A stretch of 64,000 bases of DNA, from positions 29,399 to 93,398 of the forward strand of contig JAANDG010000575.1 in NCBI GenBank assembly GCA_036852015.1, written 5' to 3'. This DNA comes from Pelodera strongyloides. Lineage: Eukaryota > Nematoda > Chromadorea > Rhabditida > Rhabditidae. The notes beneath the pieces were generated by a model, which ran no database searches, was not told the origin of the DNA, and saw only the letters and a program-made list of their open reading frames with translations. Position numbers and translations under genes: made by a program. Shown here in pieces: positions 48,401-59,156 of the stretch; positions within the stretch are counted from its first letter, which is position 1, and the number at the start of each line of letters is the position of its first letter.

Positions 48401-51400
48401 TTGATGAAGTGCAACGGTTTATACGAATAATTTCACCTAGTATGCAATTAAGCTTAATGTTATTATTGATACATGAGCCATGCATAGGAAATCTGGTAAC
48501 ATTAAACGAATAACCGTCAGTCTTATTGTACATATAAACTGAGCAGGAGCTAGAAAGGCGAGTGATTTGGAGATCAAGAAAGGATGCCGTGTTGTAATCA
48601 ATATTCGCGGGTTCTAATGTTAGGGAGTCTGGATACATTCTCACAAGTGTATCAAAGTGTTGAAAGACATTATAGAATATAGCTATGTCATCCATATAAC
48701 GAAATACAAGTGTATTATAAAGTATAGAGGAATTAGTAGCTTTTTTGAAAAATTCGAATTCAACCATAGAAAAAGTTAAATCAGCAAGTAGGGGTGAAGC
48801 ATTGATGAAAATCTTTGCGAATGAAGACACATATATCGTTATCTTAGATGAGTTCTAATTTGAGCTGCGGCACTCTTTTCTATCCAAAGCGGAACAATTT
48901 ATTCGAATGCTACTTCCTTACTTGAGTGCTAGCGCACACTACAGTTACTCTTTTATATAATAGGATGATCAGGTAAAGACCAAAGCAAAGCAGAAAATAT
49001 GTAACAGCATTGTGTTTTTAAACAAGTCAACATTGAATGTTGTTTTATATGCCATTCAATAATTTCGCAAATTTTTAGAAGTGAGCGCCCTAACTCACGA
49101 AGCAGCTCAAGAAGTGAATTTCCTGATTATCCGATCTTCGAACCAAAAGTTGAGAGGCAGAAATCACCACCGTAAGTTGTTTTCTCAGACTATAACATTA
49201 TTTCAACATTATTTCGAGCTTAAAATACAACAGTTTTTAAAGGTGAGTATGCTTTTATTGGTAAGGACACCGTACAACTCCCTTCGGAGACGGGCGCGCA
49301 CGCCCCGCCAACGATATACAATTTTGGTAGCTGTATGGAAGACGAAACGACTTTTGACACCTACCTGGGTACTTAAAGTTGACATTGCTGTCTTATTATT
49401 AAATATATTCACTTAATATCTTTATTAAATTCCAGGACTCCCACCCCGACACCGCCACCTCCACCTCCACCTAAAACGCGAAGTCGGCCGGCTACTCGTC
49501 CCGCATCAAGGGACACAAACTACGACTCTCCACGGACGTCTTCTTCTCAGAAACCACAAAAAAGAAATGCGTCCAATAAATTCTACGAGAAGGAGAACAT
49601 GATTGTCCCGGCAGCGTTGAAAAAGTTAGTCCTGTTGAATTTTGCAAATAATTGATTTGATTTTAGGTGCTATGTAAGACTGTTTAATACGTTTGGTAAA
49701 TACTAGTACAAGGAGAAAATCACCTAAGCACAAGTGAGTTAAAGCGAAATGACGGCCGGTTTTGGAAACGCATCGTGGACAGCTGTATTCTTATGCATTT
49801 ATGCCAACTGGGGTCGAATTGGGGTGGATTTTTTTATTCTATTCAGGCTCATTTACATATGCTACATAAGAAAGCAGGTGTACGCAATGCGTTTCAAAAA
49901 CCGATCGGTATTTCGCTTCAAGCATTTTATTTTGTAGGGAGCGAGAGCCAGAGAGGGGGGGGGGGGGGTGAAAGGAAAGACCGTGGTGAGAGAAAGACCG
50001 ACACAAGCATAATGAGAGAGAGATAGATCGCGATTTAGCATATTACCCTTGAGCTGTTTACAGTTCTCTTTTACAGACGTCGTGCCTCCGAGCCAGACCT
50101 TGCTAAGTCCGTCGATGACAGTGGTGGTGTCGACCAAGACGAGTTCATGGACAACATCCATCCCAACGATCGAGTGATAGTGTCAAGGGCAATACCACAC
50201 TTTGGACTGGGAACTGTAAGTTTGGGATGATATTTCCTGTGTTACCGAGCCTCTTACCTCATATTGTTAGTGGAATACTGATGATTTTATATCGAGCCCT
50301 TAGTGGAATACTGATTACTTCGAGGCTATTAGCTGAATACGGATTATTGTAGGTCCAGTGTCCAGAAATACTATCTAATATTAGGTCGCATAAAAAGACA
50401 TTTTGTACTTGGATCTGTATGATAGAGTTTCGTTAATTTCCCTCCTGTTGACATATGTACAAAATTCCTATAAAAACCAAGCCATATCCCTATTCCTAAA
50501 AGCTAACTAATTGAAAAGCCATGATTTTTTTCCACAACGTACATAATATAACTGTACTGCTTGAGTAAACTTTTAAACTGTAACAGAATATGCCGAAGCT
50601 ATACGGTAAAACAGACGATACGGTAATTCTGGATTTTCAGGTCTACAAGGTCTACTCAAAGAACTACACACAACGTAAAGAGGGTCTGGTCGAGGTGAAG
50701 CGAAAACTGGAAAAAGCGAGCAAGAAAAGCACTGCTGCAGATGCATTTGAGGCTGTTCTACCGATTCTGACACGCAGTCTTAGAGATCAACTATATTCGG
50801 TGGGTAATAATAGTGTTTCTGAATTTCTAGCATACCCATCTGCTTGCACAAACAAATTAAATGCAATATCTTCGTGTGGGTCCGAACCTTTAAAGGGATC
50901 AGCTCACCTTAAATTGTGTCTGTTTTTTTTGTTTCTTTATTTTCTATAAGGGATAATAAAAATTTGCAATAGAAAAAGTAGTGTTCAATTTCAATACTCA
51001 CGAAGATATTGGGTGATAAAGTGGTGGATTGATCGGGCCGAAATGCAAAAAGGGCAATTATCCTATACAAACAAGACAGGACAATTGCCCTTTTTGCATT
51101 TCGGCCCGATCAATCGACCACTTTATCACCCAATATCTTCGTGAGTATTGAAATTGAACACTACTTTTTCTATTCCAAATTTTTACTATCCCCTATAGAA
51201 AATAAAGAAACAAAAAAAACGGACACAATTTAAGGTGAGCTGATCCCTTTAAACGACGAAGTAAACTCGTTTAAAGTTAAACTGCTCATTCTTGTGCAGA
51301 TACATAATATTAAATCGTCTACGAATAATTCAGTTTTTATGTGATGATTTTCTGCACACATTTTGGATACAACTAGCATTATCTAATTCATTAAAGTGAA

Positions 51401-54400
51401 ATACCGGCCGGTTTTTGAAACTCATCGCGGACAACTGCATTCTTATGGTAGCTATGCTAATAAGTGGGGTCGAATCGGGGTTTTTTTCGCGCTTCGTTTC
51501 AAAAACCGGCCGGTATTTCGCTTTAGGTTTGTTTATAAGTATATAAACTCCTTATAACGCACCAACAATCCAGGCCTACACAAGCGGCTTGGACCTGTTC
51601 AAATACGTGGCCACCAAATATATGCCAGAAAATAAACTAACTAAATCGGGATCCAATAAACTCGCTTCAGCAACATACGAACAACTTATTGCAAAGATTG
51701 GAGAAAACAAGGTAGTCGGCTTTACATTAATGTTTTATACATAATACTAGTTATATAATATTATAGGGATTCATCCCATGATGCACGGCAATAAATCGCC
51801 AAACAATATAGGAATACCGCTGAAGGCAATTTTTTATTTTGTACGTTCGATCAATCGATAACTTAGAATTTATAATCAATCAATACATTTCACAAATAGA
51901 GCAACCTTAGGATCAACGCACAGCGTCCGATACGCAAGATGCTGTGGAACAAGTGCTCAATTCGGATGAGAAGGTGCTGAGCATATTCTTAAAAAACATT
52001 AATTGTTTGGGTTCTTTAGGCCTACGGTATTTAGTTCTGTAACGCCTAATGAGCATTGATGTAAAGTTGTAAGACATGACAGTGAGCTTTATAGGTCTGT
52101 AAGGCCTACCTCTTTATCGAAGCCTGGTATTTTAGAACCAGTAAGACCTATATTTAGATATGTAAGGCCTACATGACTCGATTGATTAGGCCTAATTTTT
52201 GAGCTCTTTAGTTAGGTAAGGCCTACGGTATATAGATCTGTAACACCTAAAGAGCAGAATTCTAAGATCTGACAAGCTTCATAGTTCTGTCAGGCGTAAG
52301 GCCTACCTTTTTATCGAGGCCCGGGTACCTGTATGCCTATATTTAGATATGTAAGGCCTACATGACTCGATTGGTAGGACCACTGGAGAGTGGAGGTCTA
52401 AAAGGGGACAAAGGACGCGTGAATATTGTGATGAGGACAGCAGATAGGGAAGGAGTCCCAAACAAGGAGTTGTGAGTGCTTTATATTTTGCAGTTGTAGG
52501 CAGTTCTACTTTGTAGCTTGTAACTTGTATTTGTTAGTTTAGTTGTAGCTTGTAGTTTTGTAATTGCAGTGTGTAGGTTGTAGGCTGTAGCTTATGTCTA
52601 GAGCTGGTTACAAAGCTTGTAGCAGTATGCTGCTTTAGCTATGAGCGTAATAATGCTATACCTGCTTTATAATTTTCATGTTGTTTTTGCTTACTAATAA
52701 ACTGTCCATACACATACGCACACACTTATAGGAGAAAATATATTCACAGGTTTTATCACATACATAGGCCGCATTCTACATCTGTGCAGATATAGCAGAA
52801 GTTCTCTTTCCCACACATGCATGTGTTTCAAATATGCAGTAAATACATGACACTGTGGGTTTCTGGTGGTGGTATAGTTTCGAAAAACACATTAAACAAT
52901 TGATTTATTATATTTTATTAAAAAAAATTTCTAGGGGACTTGGTGAGAAGGCTGTAAGCAAATTCGCCATCAATTGTATGAAGCATTCAGATGCCGAGGT
53001 TCCGTTTTTCTTTATTTATTTGTCAAAGAGACATTCACATGAGAAGATCAATAAGATGATTTTTGCGTTAGTAATCCGGTTTTAGTAGTCTTATCTCGGA
53101 ATAATTGGGGAAAACTTTTTATACGTGCGCCTGAGCCTTTAATTCAGTTTTCATGGTTGTCTACGCAGAATTCGCGCATAATTGGGGAATTCAACTTCCC
53201 CTTTAAAGCGAAATGCCGGCAGGTTTTTGAAACGCATCTAGACTATCTCTTACGTATTTATGCTAATTTGCTCGAATTTGGCTCGATTTTTTATTCTGAT
53301 TTATGTCATTTGTATATGTTGCATAAGAATGCTGATGAAACAGGCCGCTATTTCGCTTTAAAGCGAAATGCTAGCCCCTTTGGAAAATTTGCATATGAAA
53401 AGCAAATCCTATGTATCCTATGCAAATTTTGTACGATCGTCCACGGCAATCGTACAAAATTAGCATAGGATACATAGGATTTGCTTATCATATGCAAATT
53501 TTCTAAAGAGGCTAGCATTTCGCTTTAAAGCGAAATACTTTAAGCCGGCTGCTATTTCGCTTTAAACAGGAAAATCTAAGATCACTTTTCAAGTCAACCA
53601 GCACCCTATATTTATAGTTGTCCAATTCAGATCCGCTCCTCGGGCAAAAAGCTCTTCATGATGGCCTACCGTAATGGCGATCGTAATGTGATGAGAAAAT
53701 CGATTCCGGCTGAAAAATCAATACACCGTAATCAGCTGTTCAGACAACTTTTCGCCGAAATGCAGAAAGTGGACGATGAGACGCCGTCGAAGTATAGAGA
53801 TTGACTTTTTAGTTTACAAATTGGAAACGAAATCTTTTCGCGAGGGACTCACTTTAGCCTTGCATTCTGTTACATAAGTACATAAGTACAGATCCAATGT
53901 GACCCTCATTCGACGTAGTTTTGTGTTAATATGTTTAGTCACTTTTTTAATAAAGCATATTTTGTTTGCTTTTTGTGGTTGTGAAGTGCAAACAGTTTTG
54001 TTTTTCGCTAATCAATATCGTGTTTTTTTCCTAGCTTGTTAGATTGAAAAGCATCTTTTTATACATAAGGAGCAGTACAATACGTTTCATAGAATGGATA
54101 ATATAATGTCCTAGAGAATAAATTGCTAGTGTGTGCTTCCGATCGTTTTCACAATAAGTAAACGTTTGCATCATCCTACCGAAACGTTTTAGGATTCGTG
54201 TAAATCATTCAAATCTATTGTTCATAATCATATTCACTCATTCAGAAGTAATACTTCGGCTCGAGAACCACCACGACGTACTTCAAACAATTCCGTGAAG
54301 TCGTACGAAAGGTTGAAAACGTCAAAGTCTGTCCGACTCGACGTTGAACCGAAGCCAGGAAAGGACGGCGATGTCGACTATGATAAGTGGGTGCATACAA

Positions 54401-55519
54401 TATTTACTTTCAGTTAAATGCGGAGAGAGTATGTACGATACAGCTTAACACTTACAAGATAGTCGAGTGCTTATATAACCGTCATGTATCGAAATCTTAG
54501 ACTATCTAACCACGATGCACATACAAGTCTTAGGAACCTACGAACAATATTGAATCTCATAATTGAAATTGTAGTAATTCACTATTTCTTCAGGATGTGC
54601 ATGTTCTGTGGCCTGGTTGACGACTCTTTTTCGGCGGAAAATCTCGACAAACATTACTTGAACGATTGCCCAATGCTGAAGAAGTGCGAGCATTGCAATG
54701 AGGTGTCACTTTTTACTAAGACTATATTTTCATCATAATAAACAAGTTTCCAAACAAAAAAGCTTACTGCTACATAAATAAAAACTCAGACCCATAAATT
54801 TTTCTCCGCTGCATACTGAATACGGTACCCGAACCGCAGAGCTTGAACAATTGAAACTGTTTCGCAACCGGTTACCGAGCGTTTTTGCACTTTATCGGTT
54901 TAGTCCCTGGCTCTAGAGTTGGGTTGCCTTCTGCAACTTTATATTTAGGTCTTGGAAATTTGTTCTCTCAAGGACCACTTCCTAACGGAATGCGTTGCAA
55001 AGGGCAATTACAAACAGTGTCCGAGATGTAAAGAGCCAATCGATCGGAAATCATATCATCGACATGTTGGCAGGCGAGATTGCAGTGGTAAGTCGATCCC
55101 ATGTAAGACATATGAATGAAACTCCGCCCTGCGCGGTGCATCTAATGATAAGATGAAATATTACGCATCGAAATCAGTGCTCAAGGACACACGTTTTGAT
55201 AGTTTGTTGAAGTTCAAGGAAGTAGTTATATATATCGCGCATCTCTGGCACACCTCTGGCACATCCCAGGGTCGAAGTTGAGTGCGCCGCTCCGCACTGG
55301 CGCCTACCTTCGTGCGCATATCCCAATATTTTTTATTCAGTGTCAACGAATCCTTCGGCCGGTCGCTGTGTCCTTTGTCATTCTGATGTTCTTCCACATA
55401 ACGACCTCGGTTGGAGAAGACATCTCATTGGAGAATGCTCGGCCAATCAGAGGAAAGGAAAAGGATTAAATCAATCACAAACATCGAACAGACAACTTGT
55501 AATCCCTAGAGGATCTTAA
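42474..55519 (+). CDS. CEP104: CEP104 orthologue (centrosomal/ciliary-tip protein)
   Basis: Twenty-three exons give 2,817 nt in one frame, 938 residues (human CEP104 is about 925). Exons: 42474-42577, 42858-42949, 43249-43324, 43570-43708, 43968-44060, 44251-44358, 44529-44636, 44873-44974, 45347-45452, 45807-45923, 46235-46367, 49079-49171, 49436-49624, 50077-50215, 50587-50799, 51574-51711, 51900-51973, 52935-52998, 53631-53791, 54246-54386, 54594-54702, 54949-55087, 55341-55519. Residues 1-170 match the jelly-roll region ([35 protein letters not shown]). A charged coiled coil, Pro/Ser linker, TOG array and four Cys/His zinc fingers follow. CEP104 tracks microtubule plus ends and works at the ciliary tip. 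No canonical SxIP motif was found. Confidence 0.93.
42603..42721. repeat. Small GC-rich inverted-repeat insertion in CEP104 intron 1
   Basis: GGCGCCCAAGCGGCG at the left and CGCCGCTTGCGCGCC at the right pair with one mismatch. This roughly 118-bp GC-rich island stands in an AT-rich intron and is probably a non-autonomous element. Confidence 0.5.
43765..43870. repeat. GC-rich inverted repeat in CEP104 intron 4
   Basis: A GCGTTGGTGTGCGCC / GTGCGTGCACCCAACGC hairpin, then GAGGAAACTTGGC and CACTGGG words also present in the foldback at 10,119-10,440. Probably a remnant of that family. Confidence 0.45.
44251..44974 (+). other. CEP104 coiled-coil exons
   Basis: Three exons encode long heptad-rich charged helices ([39 protein letters not shown]). 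The [12 protein letters not shown] pattern parallels the human EDYDLAKE.K.QM repeat of this region. Confidence 0.8.
45143..45324. mobile_element. TTAA MITE, family 3, in CEP104 intron 8
   Basis: A well-preserved copy: TTAA ends, AGTGAAATACCGGCCGG at the left and its reverse at the right. The right end lies 22 bp before exon 9. Confidence 0.8.
46563..46602 (+). repeat. Copy of the ACCAG/CGCCGCCTGAGGCG hairpin motif
   Basis: Same structured motif as at 70-107 and 63,042-63,077 (CGCC-TGA-GGCG stem, then TCTTT). It opens the repeat-filled large intron 11 of CEP104. Confidence 0.5.
46686..47170 (+). repeat. Tandem repeat of about 240 bp
   Basis: Two full units and the start of a third share AACTTAGTTTCTGTTGACTA, CTCCTAAATTGTCTGCAACT and GGGCTATATAAGTTAG. 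Located in CEP104 intron 11. Confidence 0.75.
47270..47860 (+). repeat. Degenerate tandem repeat of about 105 bp
   Basis: Units carry TGTTCNTTGAAC, TATCGCTCGG, GATACTCCGC, TGCANCCTTTTGTGTGG and GCGTTGCACAG blocks. Three lie side by side at about 47,270-47,590, and a diverged fourth at 47,778-47,860. Short frames across it are not supported as genes. Confidence 0.65.
48345..48830 (-). pseudogene. Reverse-transcriptase fragment, Penelope-like
   Basis: An open 161-residue minus-strand segment contains a motif-C-like box [10 protein letters not shown], the following [10 protein letters not shown] and a downstream [12 protein letters not shown]...RFPMHGS. A [YM]xDD box about 40 residues before FLDL.I is typical of Penelope-like elements and some other non-LTR reverse transcriptases. 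Upstream fingers/palm and any endonuclease are absent, so it is a dead fragment inside CEP104 intron 11. TATATAATAAGAT-like strings lie on both sides (48,004 and 48,950). Confidence 0.6.
49739..49920. mobile_element. TTAA MITE, family 3, in CEP104 intron 13
   Basis: Begins TTAAAGCGAAATGACGGCCGG and ends with the reversed CGGTATTTCGCTT. A poly-G run and GA-rich stretch follow at about 49,957-50,030. Confidence 0.75.
50890..51252. mobile_element. Foldback TTAA element, family 2, copy A
   Basis: Almost the whole 360 bp is one inverted repeat. TTAAAGGGATCAGCTCACC runs in to a short centre at about 51,057-51,095 and returns as GGTGAGCTGATCCCTTTAA. It sits in CEP104 intron 15, with no coding capacity. 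A near-identical copy is at 58,791-59,156. Confidence 0.9.
51391..51525. mobile_element. TTAA MITE, family 3, internally deleted
   Basis: Both ends are preserved (AGTGAAATACCGGCCGG and its reverse GGTATTTCGCTTTA) but the middle is short, about 135 bp in total. Confidence 0.75.
52013..52385 (+). repeat. Duplicated GTAAGGCCTAC-rich repeat in CEP104 intron 17
   Basis: Two diverged copies of about 190 bp share GGCCTACGGTAT, TTTATCGA, TTTAGATATGTAAGGCCTAC and ATGACTCGATTG. Within each, GTAAGGCCTAC recurs. Confidence 0.65.
53203..53565. mobile_element. Chain of three abutting TTAA elements
   Basis: A family-3 element (53,203-53,361), a near-perfect palindromic element ending AAGCGAAATGCTAGCC (53,358-53,528) and a 41-bp remnant (53,525-53,565) lie end to end, each sharing a TTAA with the next. 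Located in CEP104 intron 18. Confidence 0.75.
54594..55519 (+). other. CEP104 C-terminal zinc-finger exons
   Basis: The last three exons carry repeated CxxC...H...C units: MCMFCG with HYLNDC, KKCEHC with HFLTEC, QCPRC with HVGRRDC, and RCVLCH with HLIGEC. All four fingers are complete, and the protein ends QLVIPRGS. Confidence 0.88.
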
Positions 55520-55522
55520 TAA

Positions 55523-55709
55523 TTAAAGCGGTATAACAGGCGCTTTCTCAAACATAATGGAACGAACAACTGCACTCTGATCTAGGTATTTATCCTAAGT
55601 GGGGTCAAATTGGGGTCGAGTTTTTATGCTAATCATGCACATTTGCACATAATGTAGGATAAAGCAGCATTCAGCGTGCCTTTCAGGAACCGGCTGTTAT
55701 TCCGCTTTA
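55523..55709. mobile_element. TTAA MITE, family 3, just after the CEP104 stop
   Basis: Begins 4 bp after the stop codon (TTAAAGCGGTATAAC) and ends TTATTCCGCTTTA, so it is part of the likely 3' UTR. Confidence 0.65.
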
Positions 55710-56029
55710 GATGTTTTTCACTTCATATGTAATCCTTATACGTGCTGGCTTTTGCCTTGTCGTTTCCAGCATCGATACGCTGCAAGTGAAATATCCTATG
55801 TTATACTGTACTCCGTATGACCTGTAGATACAATATCCAATATCTAGTAAGGATTGACATAATATGTGGAAACTACCAACGATTGAATTTTTCACTTTTT
55901 CAAACTTGTAATGTGTCCCTTTTGTGTGCGACGTCTACTTGTGCTTTATTTTGCAAACTCTCAAAGATTGGATTTTTGAGTTTTTATTGATTTTTTTGAG
56001 TTTTTATTGATATTGGTTTAAAGCGTTGT

Positions 56030-57051
56030 TTAACCCTTGATGATCTTGATGATGGTGGTCTGTCCCTTAGATCCCTTAGATCCTCCAATGGGTCCAGGTC
56101 CGCTGGGTCCACGGCCGAATGAGGGAGGAGAGGGTCTCGGAGGGGGAGGGGGAGGGAATCTTGGTGGGGGAGCTAAATATAAAGTTGTAGATAAAGATTA
56201 TTAAAAAAAAAGAATGATAATGATTATTTCAAACCGTCTTAAAGGCACGAAACGGCAGTTATCCAAGTTTAGGACACAATAGGCAAATTCGTTTCTGAAT
56301 TTATCGATTGATCTCCCAACCCAGATAAGACGTAAGTCTTTCGTCGATTTACTCTTTACTAAAGATTTGAATCAGCGGTTTAATACGAAATAGAATTTTG
56401 ACAGAATTCGTTTATTGGAAGTTATCTTTCGACAAAAGGATGATAAGTGAGCACTTAATTCTCATGAACCTCCTCCTTCAAATCAGTATTGTACCTAACT
56501 TGGGAACTTTGTATACGGTGACATTTCCTAAGTAGCCTATGCAAATTTTTTTTTCTCTTTTTAGAGTACTATAGTCCCAGTTTACCATTTCTATTTTTAA
56601 GAGCGCGCGCGGTCTTTTCCGCGAGCTTGCAGGTCCTAGCGTATTATGCACAATGGACCTAGAAACTCTCTTACCTCTTCCGAAGCTTGGTCCACCGCCA
56701 AATCCAGGGCCGGAGTTGGACTTGGTCACCACAATGACCTTCTTTTGTGGTGCGGGTGCAGAACTAAAATTATTACATTTATAACAAAAATTGTACAATT
56801 TTGTAAAATTTATAAAATTTATTATCCACACTACTTTGTGCTTCGAGATCGAACGTTTGTCAACCTCGTAAAAGTAAAACAATTATTCGTTACTATTAAG
56901 TCATTCCTCTACTCTGATCCCACAACCACAGTAAGTGACAAAACATATTACGAACTAAGATATAAGACTTAAGATTTAAGACGAAGACGAAGACGAAGAC
57001 TTACAGCACAACGGCCAGGATACAGGCCAGGAGGACGAGAAGGAACTTCAT
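56030..57051 (-). CDS. Small secreted Gly/Pro-rich peptide 1
   Basis: Three exons (57051-57005, 56763-56675, 56172-56030) give 92 residues. MKFLLVLLACILAVVL is a typical signal peptide, and the phase-2 intron falls right after it, as in the three paralogues to the right. The mature part begins SAPAPQKKVIVVTK, then a Gly-Pro segment, a run of prolines (PPPPPPRPSPP) and a tail QTTIIKIIKG. Peptides of this kind in nematodes are often epidermal, cuticular or antimicrobial, but the function here is not known. It differs from its paralogues by an extra intron and the Pro run. A TATA-like box lies 45 bp upstream. Confidence 0.82.
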
Positions 57052-57095
57052 GTTTGGGATATCACCGAGACACATTTACTGGCCTCCCATTACCC

Positions 57096-57103
57096 TTTAT
57101 ATA
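57096..57103 (-). promoter_or_regulatory. TATA box of peptide gene 1
   Basis: TATATAAA on the minus strand, 45 bp upstream of the ATG. Confidence 0.6.
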
Positions 57104-57300
57104 CCTCGACGGAGCCTTCCAGACGAAAATAGCAGGCCTAGAAAATTGCACCAAAGTTCACGTTTTCAAAAACTCACATTAGGAGCTTCGTATCACTCTA
57201 TTTTATTGCAACTTTTTTCATTTAATAAAGCAACTGTCTAGTTGGTCATTTATCTCCTGCTTTCCTACACACTCTAGCAGTTCTCTGAATTCCTGCAAGG

Positions 57301-57440
57301 ATGTATTTCTCTCTATCTCTCTGCCTTCTCTACACTCTCTTTCTATTTCTCATTACTCTCTCTCTCCCCTCTCTCTCGCTCCCTCTCTCTCTCTTTCTCT
57401 TTCTCTATCTATCTCTCTCTTCTCTCTCTCTATCTCTCCC
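57301..57440 (+). repeat. CT-rich microsatellite
   Basis: An imperfect (CT)n tract. A complementary GA-rich tract lies at about 57,625-57,880. The 57.1-58.8 kb interval otherwise shows no supported gene. Confidence 0.9.
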
Positions 57441-57624
57441 TCTATAAACGACCCCTTTAAACTTTTGTGTGTGCTCTTTGCTACCAGCTCTCCGTGTTTT
57501 TCGTCCAAAGGTTTTCAGTTCATGTCTTGGAAGATAGTTCCTCTTTCAGGTAAAGACTATCGTAATGATAGATCAATTATCAAGCGAACTATGAGAAATT
57601 GACACCGTAGATCACCGCTTTAAA

Positions 57625-57890
57625 GGGAAGCGAGAAAGGAGAGAATTTCGGAGCGAGGGAGAAAGCGAGAGCGAGAAAGAGAGAATATGATTAAGGAAAG
57701 AGAAGGTAGCAAGAAGGAGAAAGGGAAGGAAAAGGATAACATAAAGAGCAGCGAGATATTGAGGTAAAGAGATAGAAGGTAAAAGGAAAGCGATAGCGAG
57801 AGAGGAGAGGGGGAGGAGAGATAGAGGAGACGTAGAGTTGGACATAGCGAGAGAAGCTCGAGGGAAGAGAAAATCTCGGCGGAGACAGAT
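57625..57890 (+). repeat. GA-rich tract
   Basis: Irregular GAGA/GGAGA purine-rich sequence. Minus-strand Ser/Leu-rich frames across it are composition artefacts. Confidence 0.85.
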
Positions 57891-58184
57891 ACATTGCTAA
57901 ATGTACTTAACGTCCTTATACGGTGAATATGAACAGTAAATAACGCATTGTCTTTGACAAAACTTGACGTAACCTTCGACTTGCTTAATCAGATTTGCCA
58001 AAGTCTTGTGGTATCAAACAAATCACTAAATTTAGGATTTCTCGCCTTTTCTCCTTCCATGGGAGTCTGTGGTCCTATTTCTTTTCCCGAATGAGTCCTT
58101 GATTTCCAGTCTATTTGGCGGCTCAATGTGAAGTTGATATTTCCCATTTTTGTCGGACGATTTTTTCCATTTAAAAAGAAAAAG

Positions 58185-58328
58185 ATGGCAAAGAAGCGAG
58201 AACCTTCCGTTGCTTTATTAAAGTGCCCGAGAGAGACTTCAGTTGATAGGTTGTCATCTTTTTTCGAAAACTATCTCAAACACTTGCTGATGCAACTGAG
58301 AAAGGCAGAAAACTTTTACGGCACGTAA
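58185..58328 (+). CDS. Possible small ORF, unknown
   Basis: A 47-codon frame, MAKKREPSVALLKCPRE to AENFYGT, has normal-looking composition and an AAAG-ATGG start context. A longer in-frame start lies at 58,128. No domain, splice site or homologue is recognised. It may be chance. Confidence 0.2.
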   Translation: MAKKREPSVALLKCPRETSVDRLSSFFENYLKHLLMQLRKAENFYGT

Positions 58329-58790
58329 CTATTGAAGATACAATGACCCGAATTTATAGTTCAGCACCAAAGTTGCTAGACGCATGCGGTTTTGATCTAA
58401 AGATCTCTGGTTTTAATTGTAGAGGGATATTATAAAAGGTGACCTAGGGGAGAGTGGGAGAGTATACCTTCGTTTGGAAAAGCGATTACCGGCCACTTGT
58501 ATACTTGCACTACCCTCCAATGTCCCTTGGCTAATTAAGCGTAACCCTTCGCCCTTAGCTAGTACCCAGCTCCCAGTACAGTAACCTTAATATGGAATAC
58601 TAGTACATTTCATAGGCAACTGATAATGACAATGACAATGACAATGGCAATGGTATATCAACTGACAATGACAGTGACAATGACAATGGTCCCGCGCGGA
58701 GTTCAGATCTATTGTGAAGACGGGGCTAACCTTAACCTTTTTTAACCTTTATGGCAACTGACAATGAACACTGAGGTATGGCCAATATTG

Positions 58791-59156
58791 TTAAAGGGAT
58801 CAGCTCACCTTAAATTGTGTCTGTTTTTTTTGTTTCTTTTTTTTTTCTATAAGGGATAATAAAAATTTGGAATAGAAAAAGTAGTGTTCAATTTCAATAC
58901 TCACGAAGATATTGGGTGATAAAGTGGTGGATTGATCGGGCCGAAATGCAAAAAGGGCAATTGTCCTGCCTTGTTTGTATAGGATAATTGCCCTTTTTGC
59001 ATTTCGGCCCGATCAATCCACCACTTTATCACCCAATATCTTCGTGAGTATTGAAATTGAACACTACTTTTTCTATTCCAAATTTTTATTATTCCTTATA
59101 GAAAATAAAGAAACAAAAAAAAACAGACACAATTTAAGGTGAGCTGATCCCTTTAA
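58791..59156. mobile_element. Foldback TTAA element, family 2, copy B
   Basis: Near-identical to the element at 50,890-51,252, with TTAA on both sides and a stem of about 165 bp. Its right-hand TTAA overlaps the stop codon of the minus-strand membrane-protein gene. Confidence 0.9.

Larger units (their letters stand above)
50587..53791 (+). other. CEP104 TOG-domain exons
   Basis: Exons 15-19 encode the helical array: [61 protein letters not shown] and [12 protein letters not shown]. They align by pattern to the human TOG region, with a shorter middle. Confidence 0.75.
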
